From an uncultured Aquimarina sp. (GTDB taxonomy: Bacteria; Bacteroidota; Bacteroidia; Flavobacteriales; Flavobacteriaceae), in assembly GCA_947500505.1 (NCBI GenBank), contig CANMSL010000006.1:1-64000 (forward strand): a DNA stretch of 64,000 nucleotides, read 5' to 3'. Numbering within the stretch: position 1 is the first letter of the stretch; each line of letters begins with the position of its first letter. This document shows, piece after piece, positions 19,551 through 27,984 of this stretch. Under the pieces are notes generated by a model. The model did no database searches. It saw nothing but the letters and a program-made list of their open reading frames with translations, and was not told the DNA's origin. The position numbers and the translations under genes were made by a program.

Positions 19551-20273
19551 TTAATACTGAAAAATATCTCTTTTTTGTTTCTTTAAATCTTTAAAATATT
19601 TGTAAACTCTGCGTATGGAAATTTTAGACATTTGTTCTAAAAATTCAATATCAGGTTTACCCAGGAACTCGTGAATAACGTTATCTTCTATTTTAACCTG
19701 GATAATAGTACTTCTACCAAAACTCAAAGTTTCGTACACTCCGACTATTTTAGAACCATTTATTCTATTGAGTGTGTATGAATTATAAAAAAATTCATAA
19801 AAATCTTTTCCCGGTTTGGTTTTTGTTTCTTCAACTACGATTCCCTTCAATTCTATACCGTCATCTTCAAAAACTTCTTCCTCTTTTTCTTTTTCCTTAG
19901 CTTTTTCATTAAATCCAATACGGTCTTTACCTACAACCTTTTCCTCTTCATAAACTAACAAAAGTATTACTATTTTATCCTTTTCGTAAGCACCAATAGA
20001 TGTCGCAGTAAGATTCTTTTGCTCGTTTGCTTCTAGTGTAAACCGACCTTCTTGATTATTTTTAGTAACCTTATTAACACTGTCTGTCCTAAAAACCGAA
20101 AATGTATATTTTAAGCTCTTATAAACTTCAGTAGCATTTGTGGCCACTGCCCTTATGGACACAATATCATCTATTCTTTCCGTCTTAATTTTAGCAATTA
20201 CATCTGTATTGGTATACTGACCATTTGAAAATTGAAAAATCAATAAAAATATGATGATCAGCCTAAAATTCAT
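19551..20273 (-). CDS. csgE: curli assembly chaperone CsgE, extended form
   Basis: 240 residues including signal (MNFRLIIIFLLIFQFSNGQ). The C-terminal half contains the CsgE-like block IEGIVVEETKTKPGKDFYEFFYNSY...IVGVYETLSFGRSTIIQVKIEDNVIHEFLGKP (here starting GIELKGIVVEETK). The N-terminal ~120 residues are an extra domain not present in the short E. coli protein. CsgE caps CsgG and directs curlins to it. Confidence 0.85.
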   Translation of the reverse strand: MNFRLIIIFLLIFQFSNGQYTNTDVIAKIKTERIDDIVSIRAVATNATEVYKSLKYTFSVFRTDSVNKVTKNNQEGRFTLEANEQKNLTATSIGAYEKDKIVILLLVYEEEKVVGKDRIGFNEKAKEKEKEEEVFEDDGIELKGIVVEETKTKPGKDFYEFFYNSYTLNRINGSKIVGVYETLSFGRSTIIQVKIEDNVIHEFLGKPDIEFLEQMSKISIRRVYKYFKDLKKQKRDIFQY

Positions 20274-20293
20274 ACGGGATAAAATTCAGCTAT

Positions 20294-20809
20294 TTAAAAG
20301 CTTCTAACAATAATGGTACGAGCATTACCAGTCATTTTAAACTTGAGATTTTTGGACAATTCATTACTCCCAAATCTTTCAAAAGAAAGGTTATTTCCTT
20401 CCTGAATAAGCTCTAAATTTGTTGAGATATCTGGATTAAAAGAAAAATCAATTACCACATTATTATCGCCGTTTTGAGAGATGAACTTTTCTATTTCCCT
20501 GGATGTTTCATTAATATCTATAAGGTTTTGTTCTCCATTCTGCTGTAAACGAATATCCGATGCTTGTGCGGTAATGTTTGAAAACACTTGATTTCCAGTA
20601 CCAATCTGTTGAATAAACACTATGTTATTTCCAGCCATATTTTCTCTGGCTACCTGCACTGCAGTGTTATTTTGTAATTGATTTAATGTAATGAATTGTT
20701 CTTGACTTTCCACCAATGATTCGTTCTGACTCTCGCTATTTTGAGCATAACTACTTCCAGAAAATAATAGGCTAGATGCTATGATACAAAGTGTGAAATA
20801 TTTTTTCAT
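20294..20809 (-). CDS. csgB: minor curlin, CsgB-like
   Basis: 171 residues with signal peptide (..SGSSYAQ). Contains several curlin-type repeats with Gln/Asn spacing (NNTAVQVARENMAGNNIVFIQQIGTGNQVF; IRLQQNGEQNLIDINE; KFISQNGDNNVVIDF). Fewer and less regular repeats than the large curlin upstream, and a C-terminal basic end (ARTIIVRSF), which fits a nucleator role like CsgB. Assignment to CsgB rather than a second CsgA is inference from position and size. Confidence 0.75.
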   Translation of the reverse strand: MKKYFTLCIIASSLLFSGSSYAQNSESQNESLVESQEQFITLNQLQNNTAVQVARENMAGNNIVFIQQIGTGNQVFSNITAQASDIRLQQNGEQNLIDINETSREIEKFISQNGDNNVVIDFSFNPDISTNLELIQEGNNLSFERFGSNELSKNLKFKMTGNARTIIVRSF

Positions 20810-20823
20810 TGGTACAAGGTATT

Positions 20824-20868
20824 AAAAGAAGTAAAAGAGTTACACTAACTTTGCTGTTAGCGTAACTC
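20824..20868 (-). terminator. hairpin between csgA-like and csgB-like genes (partial terminator)
   Basis: 13-bp stem 20837-20849/20856-20868 with a 6-nt loop; the single A-C mismatch becomes a G-U pair in the minus-strand RNA. It is followed on that strand by CTTTTACTTCTTTT. Partial termination or 3' stabilisation here would make the major curlin mRNA more abundant than that of the assembly genes. Confidence 0.65.
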
Positions 20869-20892
20869 CTTCAAATATATTAAAATTATTTC

Positions 20893-22083
20893 TTAAAGCT
20901 CTCCTCCGGAACCACTCTGAGTTACAACTGCAGCGTTACCTGTTCCATTCTGAAGGATGGTACTACTATGAGATTCTCCTATTTGAGTAACAAAAGTAGA
21001 GTTCCCTTGACCAAACTGAGTATCTCTTGCAAAGTTAGCATCACCTAATTGAAAAATATCACTTACATTATCAGCTCCATTCTGAAAAGATTCTGCAATG
21101 TTTTCGTCTCCTATTTGTCCCTGAATAGCTAAGTTGCCTTGTCCAAATAATCCAAAGTCACCTTCTTGAGATGATAATGCAACATTTCCATTACCAAGTT
21201 GAAGTTGATCTGTAATATTATCTCCACCAAAGAAAGATAAGTTTTGAGTTGCTGAAGCAGAGTTACCATCACCAAACTGTGTTTGAACGATAGTATTATT
21301 ATCTTCTTCGTGTTGAGCATATGCTTCATTCTCGTTTCCAGATTGTAATTGATCTACTACACCACCTCTAGAATCAAAGAAACTACTACCTTGAAGAGAA
21401 GTTGCAACATTACCACCCCCATTTTGTACCTGGATTAATGTGTTGTTGGTTCCCCACTGCTCACCAGTACCTAAATTAGCTTCACCTGTTTGTCTTTGAT
21501 CAGCAACGTTAACATCTCCAACTTGAGCCATTGAAGCAGTATTGAAAGAGCCAGACTGGATGATTAAGCTAAAATTTTCCTCTCCTCCTTGAGAAGTTGT
21601 AGCTGTATTAGCATCTCCAAACTGTCCTTGACCTGCGTAATTAGATGAACCAAATCCAAAGAAACCAGCTCCTTCTTGAGAGATTGTAGCGGCATTACCA
21701 TTACCTTCTTGAAGTTGTTCTGAGAGGTTATCACCACCGAAGTTTAATAAGTTTTGAGTAGATGAAGCAGAATTCCCATTTCCTACTTGTACCTGATACA
21801 CTTCATTTCTGTCCTCCTCATGCTGAGCGAAGGCACTATTTTTATCCCCGGTTTGCATTTGAGTCACAATTCCATTTCTAGAAGCAAATGCATCACTACC
21901 TTGAATAGCTTCTGCATTATTTCCTGCCCCTAATTGAGTAGTTGTATTAGCATTTGCTAGACCTACCTGAGTGATATTCGCTGCGTTCATATCACCAGAT
22001 TGATCAACAGTACTAACGTTCGACTGTGCAACCATCACTGACGCGCTTAATAAAGTTGCTAGACTAAAAATTACTTTTTTCAT
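20893..22083 (-). CDS. csgA: major curlin, CsgA-like, with about 16 curlin repeats and an internal 170-residue duplication
   Basis: 396 residues, more than twice E. coli CsgA. Signal peptide 1-20 (..SVMVAQ), then repeats of the form Q.G..N.A...Q each ~22 residues to the C-terminus (SGSGGEL). A higher-order repeat is superimposed: residues 61-190 (QGSDAFASRNGIV... QHEEDRNEV... LNFGGDNLSEQLQEGNGN) match 231-359 (QGSSFFDSRGGVV... QHEEDNNTI... SFFGGDNITDQLQLGNGN) at an offset of 170. Composition is Gly, Asn, Gln, Ser rich with no Cys, fitting a functional amyloid subunit of the extracellular matrix. First gene of the operon. Confidence 0.9.
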   Translation of the reverse strand: MKKVIFSLATLLSASVMVAQSNVSTVDQSGDMNAANITQVGLANANTTTQLGAGNNAEAIQGSDAFASRNGIVTQMQTGDKNSAFAQHEEDRNEVYQVQVGNGNSASSTQNLLNFGGDNLSEQLQEGNGNAATISQEGAGFFGFGSSNYAGQGQFGDANTATTSQGGEENFSLIIQSGSFNTASMAQVGDVNVADQRQTGEANLGTGEQWGTNNTLIQVQNGGGNVATSLQGSSFFDSRGGVVDQLQSGNENEAYAQHEEDNNTIVQTQFGDGNSASATQNLSFFGGDNITDQLQLGNGNVALSSQEGDFGLFGQGNLAIQGQIGDENIAESFQNGADNVSDIFQLGDANFARDTQFGQGNSTFVTQIGESHSSTILQNGTGNAAVVTQSGSGGEL

Positions 22084-22190
22084 ACGTAAAATATATTAAA
22101 TTTGATTAATTATTCAATTCTCTCTTAAATACTTTGGGGCGTACGAAGGAGTGCTAGATATACAAATCTAACGCTCTCTTAATAAAAAAA
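22084..22190 (-). promoter_or_regulatory. curli operon promoter region
   Basis: On the minus strand TAGATTTG (22163-22170 on the plus strand as CAAATCTA) fits the -7 consensus, leaving a leader of roughly 70 nt. The nonamer CTCTCTTAA occurs twice, at 22120-22128 and 22174-22182, one copy just upstream of the -7 element and one in the leader; it may be an operator. The rest of the gap to 22413 holds only the glnN terminator. Confidence 0.5.
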
Positions 22191-22307
22191 TCTGGGGAAG
22201 TTGTCACACAAAAAATCATTACCATTTTTGTCTAACGAAACAAATTTATGAAAACATTAAGGGTATTTTTGAATATTCTGTAAGATTTCGACAAAATGCA
22301 TTACGGA

Positions 22308-22345
22308 AAACCCATAGAAAAGAGGTTTTTCTATGGGTTTGTCAA
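22308..22345 (-). terminator. terminator-like hairpin downstream of glnN
   Basis: AAACCCATAGAAAA (22308-22321) pairs perfectly with TTTTCTATGGGTTT (22327-22340) around GAGGT. It lies about 70 bp beyond the glnN stop on the minus strand. The T-run is short, so efficiency is uncertain. Confidence 0.65.
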
Positions 22346-22413
22346 GGGTTTAACAGATATTAATTTTTTGTTAAAAATAAAACAAAAAAAACACTTAGTC
22401 AGTTAATTCTTAC

Positions 22414-24600
22414 CTATTTGATAAAAAGAAGCTCTCTATATTTAGTTAGTGGCCATAATTCGTCATCTACTAATAGCTCTAATTTATCACAACTGTATCT
22501 TATTTTATCAAATAAAGGTTTTACTTTATTACAATAGTCAGCTGCTTTTTCTTCTGCATCTTCTAATTTATTTGCTTTTCTGCGCTCAGAGGTCATTTCA
22601 TTTACCTTGCTATTAATTTTTCCTATATGTTCTGAAATTTCCTCAATAATTTCCATCTGTTCCTTCGCGTATTTCTTGAAATCTTTCTCATACAGATTTT
22701 TTAAACCGGAAACATTATTGATTAGCATATTTTGATATTTGATAGCAGTGGGTATTACGTGATTTCTGGCAATATCACCAAGCACTCTTCCTTCAATCTG
22801 TATCCTCATTACATATTCCTCAATTTCTATTTCATAACGTGCCTCTGCTTCCACTCTATTCATAACCCTCATTTCCTCAAAAAGATCGAGCGTTTTTTTA
22901 GAAATTTTTGCCTTTAATGCCTCTGGTGTTGTTTTATTATTACTTAGCCCTCGTTTTTTTGCTTCATTCTCCCAAGCTTCTCCATAACCATTCCCTTCAA
23001 AAAGAATATTCTTGGATTTCTTAATATATTCTCTCAATACATTAAAAATTGCTTCATCTTTCTTTAAATTCTTCTTATCGATAAGTTTATCAACTTCTTT
23101 TTTGAATTCTACAAGCTGTTTTGCAACTATCGTATTAAGGATAGTCATAGGATTAGCACAGTTAGCCTTGGAACCCACAGCTCTAAACTCAAACTTGTTA
23201 CCTGTAAAAGCAAATGGCGATGTTCTGTTGCGATCTGTATTATCTAATAATATTTCCGGAATTTTACCTACTACATTAAGCTTCAGATCCGTTTTTTCTT
23301 TTGGAGATAATTTGCCATCAGTAACACCTTCCAGTTCTTTAAGTACTGATGTAAGCTGCTCACCTATAAAAACGGACATGATCGCGGGAGGCGCTTCATT
23401 TGCACCAAGTCGATGATCATTACTAGCAGATGCGATACCTGCTCTCATCAACTCTTCATGTTCATTAATAGCTTTGATTGTATTAATAAAAAAGGTCAAA
23501 AACTGTAAATTGCTCATAGGTGTTTTTCCTGGTCCCAATAAATTGATTCCAGTATTAGTGCTCAATGACCAATTATTATGCTTACCAGACCCATTAACTC
23601 CTGCAAATGGTTTTTCATGTAATAGTACTTTTAGGTTATGCCTTGAAGCTACTTTTTCCATGACATCCATCAATAAAGAATTATGATCCACCGCTAAATT
23701 CGTTTCTTCATAGATGGGAGCCAATTCGAATTGATTTGGAGCAACCTCATTGTGACGTGTTTTTACAGGTATCCCCAATAACATACATTCTATTTCCAAA
23801 TCTCTCATAAAAGCCAAAGCTCTTGTAGGGATACTACCAAAATAATGATCATCTAATTGCTGACCTTTTGCAGAGGAGTGCCCTAATAATGTTCTACCAG
23901 TCATTACGAGATCAGGTCTGGATTCTACAAGCGCTCTATCAATCAAAAAATACTCCTGCTCCCAACCAAGGGATGCATTTACTTTTTTTACATTTTTATC
24001 AAAATATTTGGCAACTGCCGTTGCCGCAATATCCACTGCTTGCAAAGCTCTCAATAATGGTGTTTTATAATCCAGAGCTTCACCAGTATAGGCTACAAAA
24101 ACGGTAGGAATACACAAGGTAGTTCCATAGATAAATGCTGGTGACGTAGGATCCCAGGCAGTATACCCTCTAGCTTCAAAAGTATTACGAATTCCACCAT
24201 TAGGAAAAGAAGAAGCATCTGGCTCCTGTTGTACCAATTGCCCTCCTCCAAATTTCTCTATTCCACGACCATCATTAATAGTTTCAAAAAATGCATCATG
24301 CTTCTCTGCCGTAGCACCCGTTAAAGGTTGAAACCAATGTGTGTAATGGGTTACTCCTTTAGACAAAGACCAGTCCTTCATTGCTGATGCAATTTGATCT
24401 GCGATTTGCCTATCTATTTTTGTACCATGGTTCACCGCATCCATTACACTTTTGTATGCGTCCTTAGTTAAATATTGAAGCATAGTTGTCTGGTTAAACA
24501 CATTTTCACCAAACAATACAGATCGCCGTTCCGATTCCGTAACTACCACTGAATTACGATTTAAGGTTTCTTTAAGCGCTTGAAATCTGAGTGTTGACAT
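22414..24600 (-). CDS. glnN: glutamine synthetase type III
   Basis: 728 residues, the size of GSIII dodecamers. Ammonia assimilation: glutamate + NH3 + ATP to glutamine. Seen: the N-terminal GSIII-specific region (SVLFGENVFNQTTMLQYLTKDAYKSVMDAV), WEQEYFLID, PVKTRHNEVAPNQFELAPIYEE, GVNGSGKHNNWSLST and DRNRTSPFAFTGNKFEFRAVGS. Cytosolic. It is divergent from a second, type II enzyme, with about 220 bp of shared control region. Confidence 0.96.
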   Translation of the reverse strand: MSTLRFQALKETLNRNSVVVTESERRSVLFGENVFNQTTMLQYLTKDAYKSVMDAVNHGTKIDRQIADQIASAMKDWSLSKGVTHYTHWFQPLTGATAEKHDAFFETINDGRGIEKFGGGQLVQQEPDASSFPNGGIRNTFEARGYTAWDPTSPAFIYGTTLCIPTVFVAYTGEALDYKTPLLRALQAVDIAATAVAKYFDKNVKKVNASLGWEQEYFLIDRALVESRPDLVMTGRTLLGHSSAKGQQLDDHYFGSIPTRALAFMRDLEIECMLLGIPVKTRHNEVAPNQFELAPIYEETNLAVDHNSLLMDVMEKVASRHNLKVLLHEKPFAGVNGSGKHNNWSLSTNTGINLLGPGKTPMSNLQFLTFFINTIKAINEHEELMRAGIASASNDHRLGANEAPPAIMSVFIGEQLTSVLKELEGVTDGKLSPKEKTDLKLNVVGKIPEILLDNTDRNRTSPFAFTGNKFEFRAVGSKANCANPMTILNTIVAKQLVEFKKEVDKLIDKKNLKKDEAIFNVLREYIKKSKNILFEGNGYGEAWENEAKKRGLSNNKTTPEALKAKISKKTLDLFEEMRVMNRVEAEARYEIEIEEYVMRIQIEGRVLGDIARNHVIPTAIKYQNMLINNVSGLKNLYEKDFKKYAKEQMEIIEEISEHIGKINSKVNEMTSERRKANKLEDAEEKAADYCNKVKPLFDKIRYSCDKLELLVDDELWPLTKYRELLFIK

Positions 24601-24818
24601 ATTTGATTAATTTTTACTACAAATATAAAAGAGTTTCATTATTAATATTGAAAAAATGCTCTTTAAAAATTAAAATAAAATCAAAATACCCTGTAAAAAA
24701 CTAGGGGTTTGATAAAAATTAATAAAAAAACCATATTTGACCCCCTATTTTTTTTCGGTTATCATAAAATAAAACTAATTTTGAAACTTTTAAGAGTTCA
24801 ATTTATAAAGTGTTAATT
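24601..24818. promoter_or_regulatory. divergent promoter region between GSIII and GSII genes
   Basis: Minus strand: TATATTTG at 24620-24627 (seen as CAAATATA) for glnN. Plus strand: TAATTTTG at 24776-24783 for the GSII gene, 35 bp before its ATG. The middle (24650-24760) is AT-rich with runs of A and T and no ORF. Confidence 0.6.
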
Positions 24819-25844
24819 ATGAGTAAAGCTAAATTAGAATACATTTGGTTAGATGGTTATAAACCAACTGCTAATCTAAGAAGTAAAACAAAAATTGAAG
24901 AAGATTTTAGTGGTAAGCTAGAAGACTGCCCTATGTGGTCTTTTGATGGTAGTTCTACCAGACAAGCAGAAGGTGGCTCATCTGATTGTTTACTAAAGCC
25001 TGTTGCTATTTATCCTGATCCTACTAGAAGAAATGGATATTTAGTTATGACAGAGGTATTAAATGCTGATGGTACTACTCACGAATCTAACGCCAGAGCA
25101 ACTATTGATGATAATGATAATGATTTCTGGTTTGGTTTTGAACAAGAATACTTTATTATGGATAAAGCCACTCAATTACCATTAGGTTTTCCTGTTGGCG
25201 GATATCCTGGCCCTCAGGGAATGTATTATTGTTCCGTTGGAGGAAGAAATACTCACGGAAGAGCATTTGTTGAAGAGCATGCGGATTTATGTATCGATGC
25301 CGGACTTAATTTTGAAGGTATCAATCAGGAAGTTGCAAGTGGACAATGGGAGTTTCAATTGTTTGCGAAAGGAGCAAAGAAAGCTGGTGATGAAATATGG
25401 ATTGCAAGATATCTTTTAGATAGACTTACTGAAAAATATGGATATTATATTGAATATCACCCTAAGCCAATTAAAGGAGACTGGAATGGTTCTGGTATGC
25501 ACGCTAACTTCTCTAACGAAATATTAAGAACGTGTGGATCTAAAGAAGTTTATGAAACTATTTGTGAAGCATTTAGACCAGTAACCAAAGAACACATTGC
25601 TGTTTATGGTGAGTTTAACGATCAAAGATTAACTGGAGATCACGAAACACAATCAATCGATGAGTTCTCTTACGGAGTATCTGACAGAGGGGCTTCTATA
25701 AGAATACCTATTATCACTGTAGAAAACGGATGGAAAGGATGGTTAGAAGATCGTCGACCTGCTTCTAATGGTGACCCTTACAAAATAGCTGCAAGAATTG
25801 TTAAAACTGTTAAAACTGCTGATGTATCTGCGGTCACAGCATAA
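24819..25844 (+). CDS. glutamine synthetase type II (beta-Grasp GS, eukaryote-like)
   Basis: About 341 residues from the ATG at 24819 (MSKAKLEYIWLDGYKPTANLRSKTK); a GTG three codons upstream is less likely. Matches GSII in size and motifs: LEDCPMWSFDGSSTRQAEG, FWFGFEQEYFIMD, YYCSVGG...GRAFVEEH, GINQEVASGQWEFQ, GDWNGSGMHANFS, RGASIRIPI and LEDRRPASNGDPYKI. GSII is common in eukaryotes and scattered in bacteria including Bacteroidota. Divergent from GSIII, so the cell has two unrelated-subfamily enzymes from one intergenic control region. Confidence 0.95.
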   Translation: MSKAKLEYIWLDGYKPTANLRSKTKIEEDFSGKLEDCPMWSFDGSSTRQAEGGSSDCLLKPVAIYPDPTRRNGYLVMTEVLNADGTTHESNARATIDDNDNDFWFGFEQEYFIMDKATQLPLGFPVGGYPGPQGMYYCSVGGRNTHGRAFVEEHADLCIDAGLNFEGINQEVASGQWEFQLFAKGAKKAGDEIWIARYLLDRLTEKYGYYIEYHPKPIKGDWNGSGMHANFSNEILRTCGSKEVYETICEAFRPVTKEHIAVYGEFNDQRLTGDHETQSIDEFSYGVSDRGASIRIPIITVENGWKGWLEDRRPASNGDPYKIAARIVKTVKTADVSAVTA

Positions 25845-26162
25845 TGATTTGTAACAGGTAACTAACTAAAACTTGTTAAACGCAAGAAAGCCTCTGGAAT
25901 TTAGACTTCAGAGGCTTTTTATTAATAATCCTCCTCGGCGAATGAAAGGTCACGCAATGATATATTCAATAAATAGCTGAATTCCTGCTCGTTCCTGTGT
26001 CCAGATCTCGATCCTAATATTTCGAAGTTAATTACAACAAAATATGCTAGGTTTTGTTTGAAAATATAATAGTGCCATTAATCAAATATTTTCTTGGCTC
26101 TCCCTGAGAAAATTTGCTCTTTTGTGCGAGTTTTTTGTTCATTATCTGAACACATCTCTCTT
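25845..26162. other. intergenic gap with GSII terminator
   Basis: Convergent gap of 318 bp. AAAGCCTCTG (25887-25896) pairs with CAGAGGCTTT (25909-25918) and is followed by T residues: a rho-independent terminator for GSII. From 25921 to 26162 I see no ORF, RNA gene or further convincing hairpin. Confidence 0.8.
25887..25922 (+). terminator. rho-independent terminator of GSII
   Basis: 10-bp stem AAAGCCTCTG/CAGAGGCTTT with a 12-nt loop and T-run. Confidence 0.9.
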
Positions 26163-26885
26163 TTACAACCCAAGTTGTTCACGGAACCTGATAGACTGTC
26201 TTCTCGATATCTCAATTTCTATATCAGAATCCAGAACCACTTTTAACTTTCCGTTAAACCAGGATGTCACTTTTCTAATAGTATTTAAATTAATGATTTG
26301 TTGTCTGTTTGCCCTAAAAAAAGTTGCCCCAGAAAGTTTTTGTTCTATTTGGTCCAAAGATCTATATACCAAAGGTTTTTCACCCTGAAAATATACTCTT
26401 GTATAATTACCCATAATTTCGAAAAGTTTAATATCCCCTACAGTTACTAACCAACATTTCTCACCTTCTTTAATAAAAATCTGGCTTGTTTCGGATAATT
26501 TTTCTTTTGATTCAACTCGTTTTTTTTCGGCTGCTTTAAGCTGTAACTTTTTTACCGTCTTTGAAAACCTTTCTTTGCTTATTGGTTTTAGCAAGTAATC
26601 AAAGGCATTGTATTCAAATGATTTTATAGCATACTCATCATAGGCTGTAGTAAAAACCACCAACGGAACCTGATCTAACATTTCTAAAAGATCAAATCCG
26701 TTCTTATCAGGCATGTTTATGTCAAGAAATAAAATATCCGGATTTGTATTCTGAATCAGATTAAATGCTATATCCACGTTTTCCGCCTCACCGATTACCT
26801 CTATCGTTGTATAATCTTTTAGCAATTCTTTCAGGTCTTGCCTGGCCAACCTGGAATCTTCAACTATTACAGCAGTATTATTCAT
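26163..26885 (-). CDS. LytTR-family response regulator
   Basis: 240 residues. Receiver domain 1-120 with phosphoacceptor Asp55 in DILFLDINMPDKNG and Lys in LLKPISKERF; LytTR DNA-binding domain about 140-240 (IFIKEGEKCWLVTVGDIKLFEIMGNYTRVYF ... FFRANRQQIINLNTIRKV). Overlaps the histidine kinase gene by 8 bp, so the two form a translationally coupled two-component pair. Target genes unknown. Confidence 0.93.
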   Translation of the reverse strand: MNNTAVIVEDSRLARQDLKELLKDYTTIEVIGEAENVDIAFNLIQNTNPDILFLDINMPDKNGFDLLEMLDQVPLVVFTTAYDEYAIKSFEYNAFDYLLKPISKERFSKTVKKLQLKAAEKKRVESKEKLSETSQIFIKEGEKCWLVTVGDIKLFEIMGNYTRVYFQGEKPLVYRSLDQIEQKLSGATFFRANRQQIINLNTIRKVTSWFNGKLKVVLDSDIEIEISRRQSIRFREQLGL

Positions 26886-27960
26886 GTAATGGAATTTTTA
26901 TCAACGCCTTAACCGCTCCAAGTTCTTGGGTAAGATTAAAAAAAGATCGCTCTCCGTATAAAAGCCTTAATCGCTCCTGAATGTTTTTCAGACCGATTTT
27001 TGTAGATGACCTAGTATTATGTAACTGTCCTGTATTACGTACTTCAACAAACAACATCTGATCTTTCTTAAAAATCTTCAAAAAAACCTCTCCTCCTTTT
27101 ATCTGATTGGAAACCCCGTGTTTAATTGCATTTTCTACTAACATCTGTATCATCATCGGAGGAATTTCTAGTTCTAGTACTTTCTTCTCTATTTCTTCGT
27201 TATACCGTAAACGGTTTTCTAACTGAATTTTTGACAATTCTACATAATTTCTAACGACTTCAATTTCTTCTTGCAAAGATATTAGATCTACCTTATTACT
27301 ATTTAGAGAATATCTTAATAGCTCAGATAGCTTAGTAATCATATCTCTGGATTTATACACATCTTCAAGCATTAATGCTCTAATATTATTAAGGCTGTTA
27401 AACATAAAATGAGGGTTAATTTGCCCTTTTAGAGTGTTTAACTGAGATTCTTTTAAAGTTGTTTTAAGCTGCAATTGTTCCACCTTGTTTTTCTGTGTTT
27501 TCCAGATAGACTTAATAGATAAATATACCACCAACCACAATAGCAGTAAAAGCGACATATTTATAAAAGTATTGGCATACTCTATTAATGATCGAGAAGG
27601 CATTTCTTTCTTTTCAATTTTTAAGTACAGGATTTGTGCAACTATCTCCGTAAATGCTGACATCAATATACTAATCAGTAAAAAAGTAAGAGTTGTTCTT
27701 ATAATTGCTTTAGAATTTATGGTGTCGAAAGAAATTTTATTTCTAATTAATTGCCAAAGAATTGTAGAAAACAAAACTCCGGTTACTATAAAAAGAGTGC
27801 CTTCTGCAATTATATATTTTGAAGACAGAGTTTGTACGTAGGCAATTTTAGCGTATATATTAAGCCCTCCCAGAAGTCCCCAAGCCAGAAGTTGCAGTGT
27901 CCAGAACCAAACTCTTTTTGAAATTATAAGCATGCCTACAAAAGGTTTTTTTGACTGCAT
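26878..27960 (-). CDS. LytS-like sensor histidine kinase
   Basis: 360 residues. Four hydrophobic segments in the first ~150 residues (7TMR-like membrane region without a large periplasmic domain), a short coiled coil, then a His_kinase domain with GQINPHFMFNSLNN (His about residue 183) and an ATPase lobe with MLVENAIKHG (N box) and GLKNIQERL. Partner of the LytTR regulator it overlaps. Confidence 0.92.
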   Translation of the reverse strand: MQSKKPFVGMLIISKRVWFWTLQLLAWGLLGGLNIYAKIAYVQTLSSKYIIAEGTLFIVTGVLFSTILWQLIRNKISFDTINSKAIIRTTLTFLLISILMSAFTEIVAQILYLKIEKKEMPSRSLIEYANTFINMSLLLLLWLVVYLSIKSIWKTQKNKVEQLQLKTTLKESQLNTLKGQINPHFMFNSLNNIRALMLEDVYKSRDMITKLSELLRYSLNSNKVDLISLQEEIEVVRNYVELSKIQLENRLRYNEEIEKKVLELEIPPMMIQMLVENAIKHGVSNQIKGGEVFLKIFKKDQMLFVEVRNTGQLHNTRSSTKIGLKNIQERLRLLYGERSFFNLTQELGAVKALIKIPLHE

Positions 27961-27984
27961 GATTTGCTATTATCTAAGATAGAA

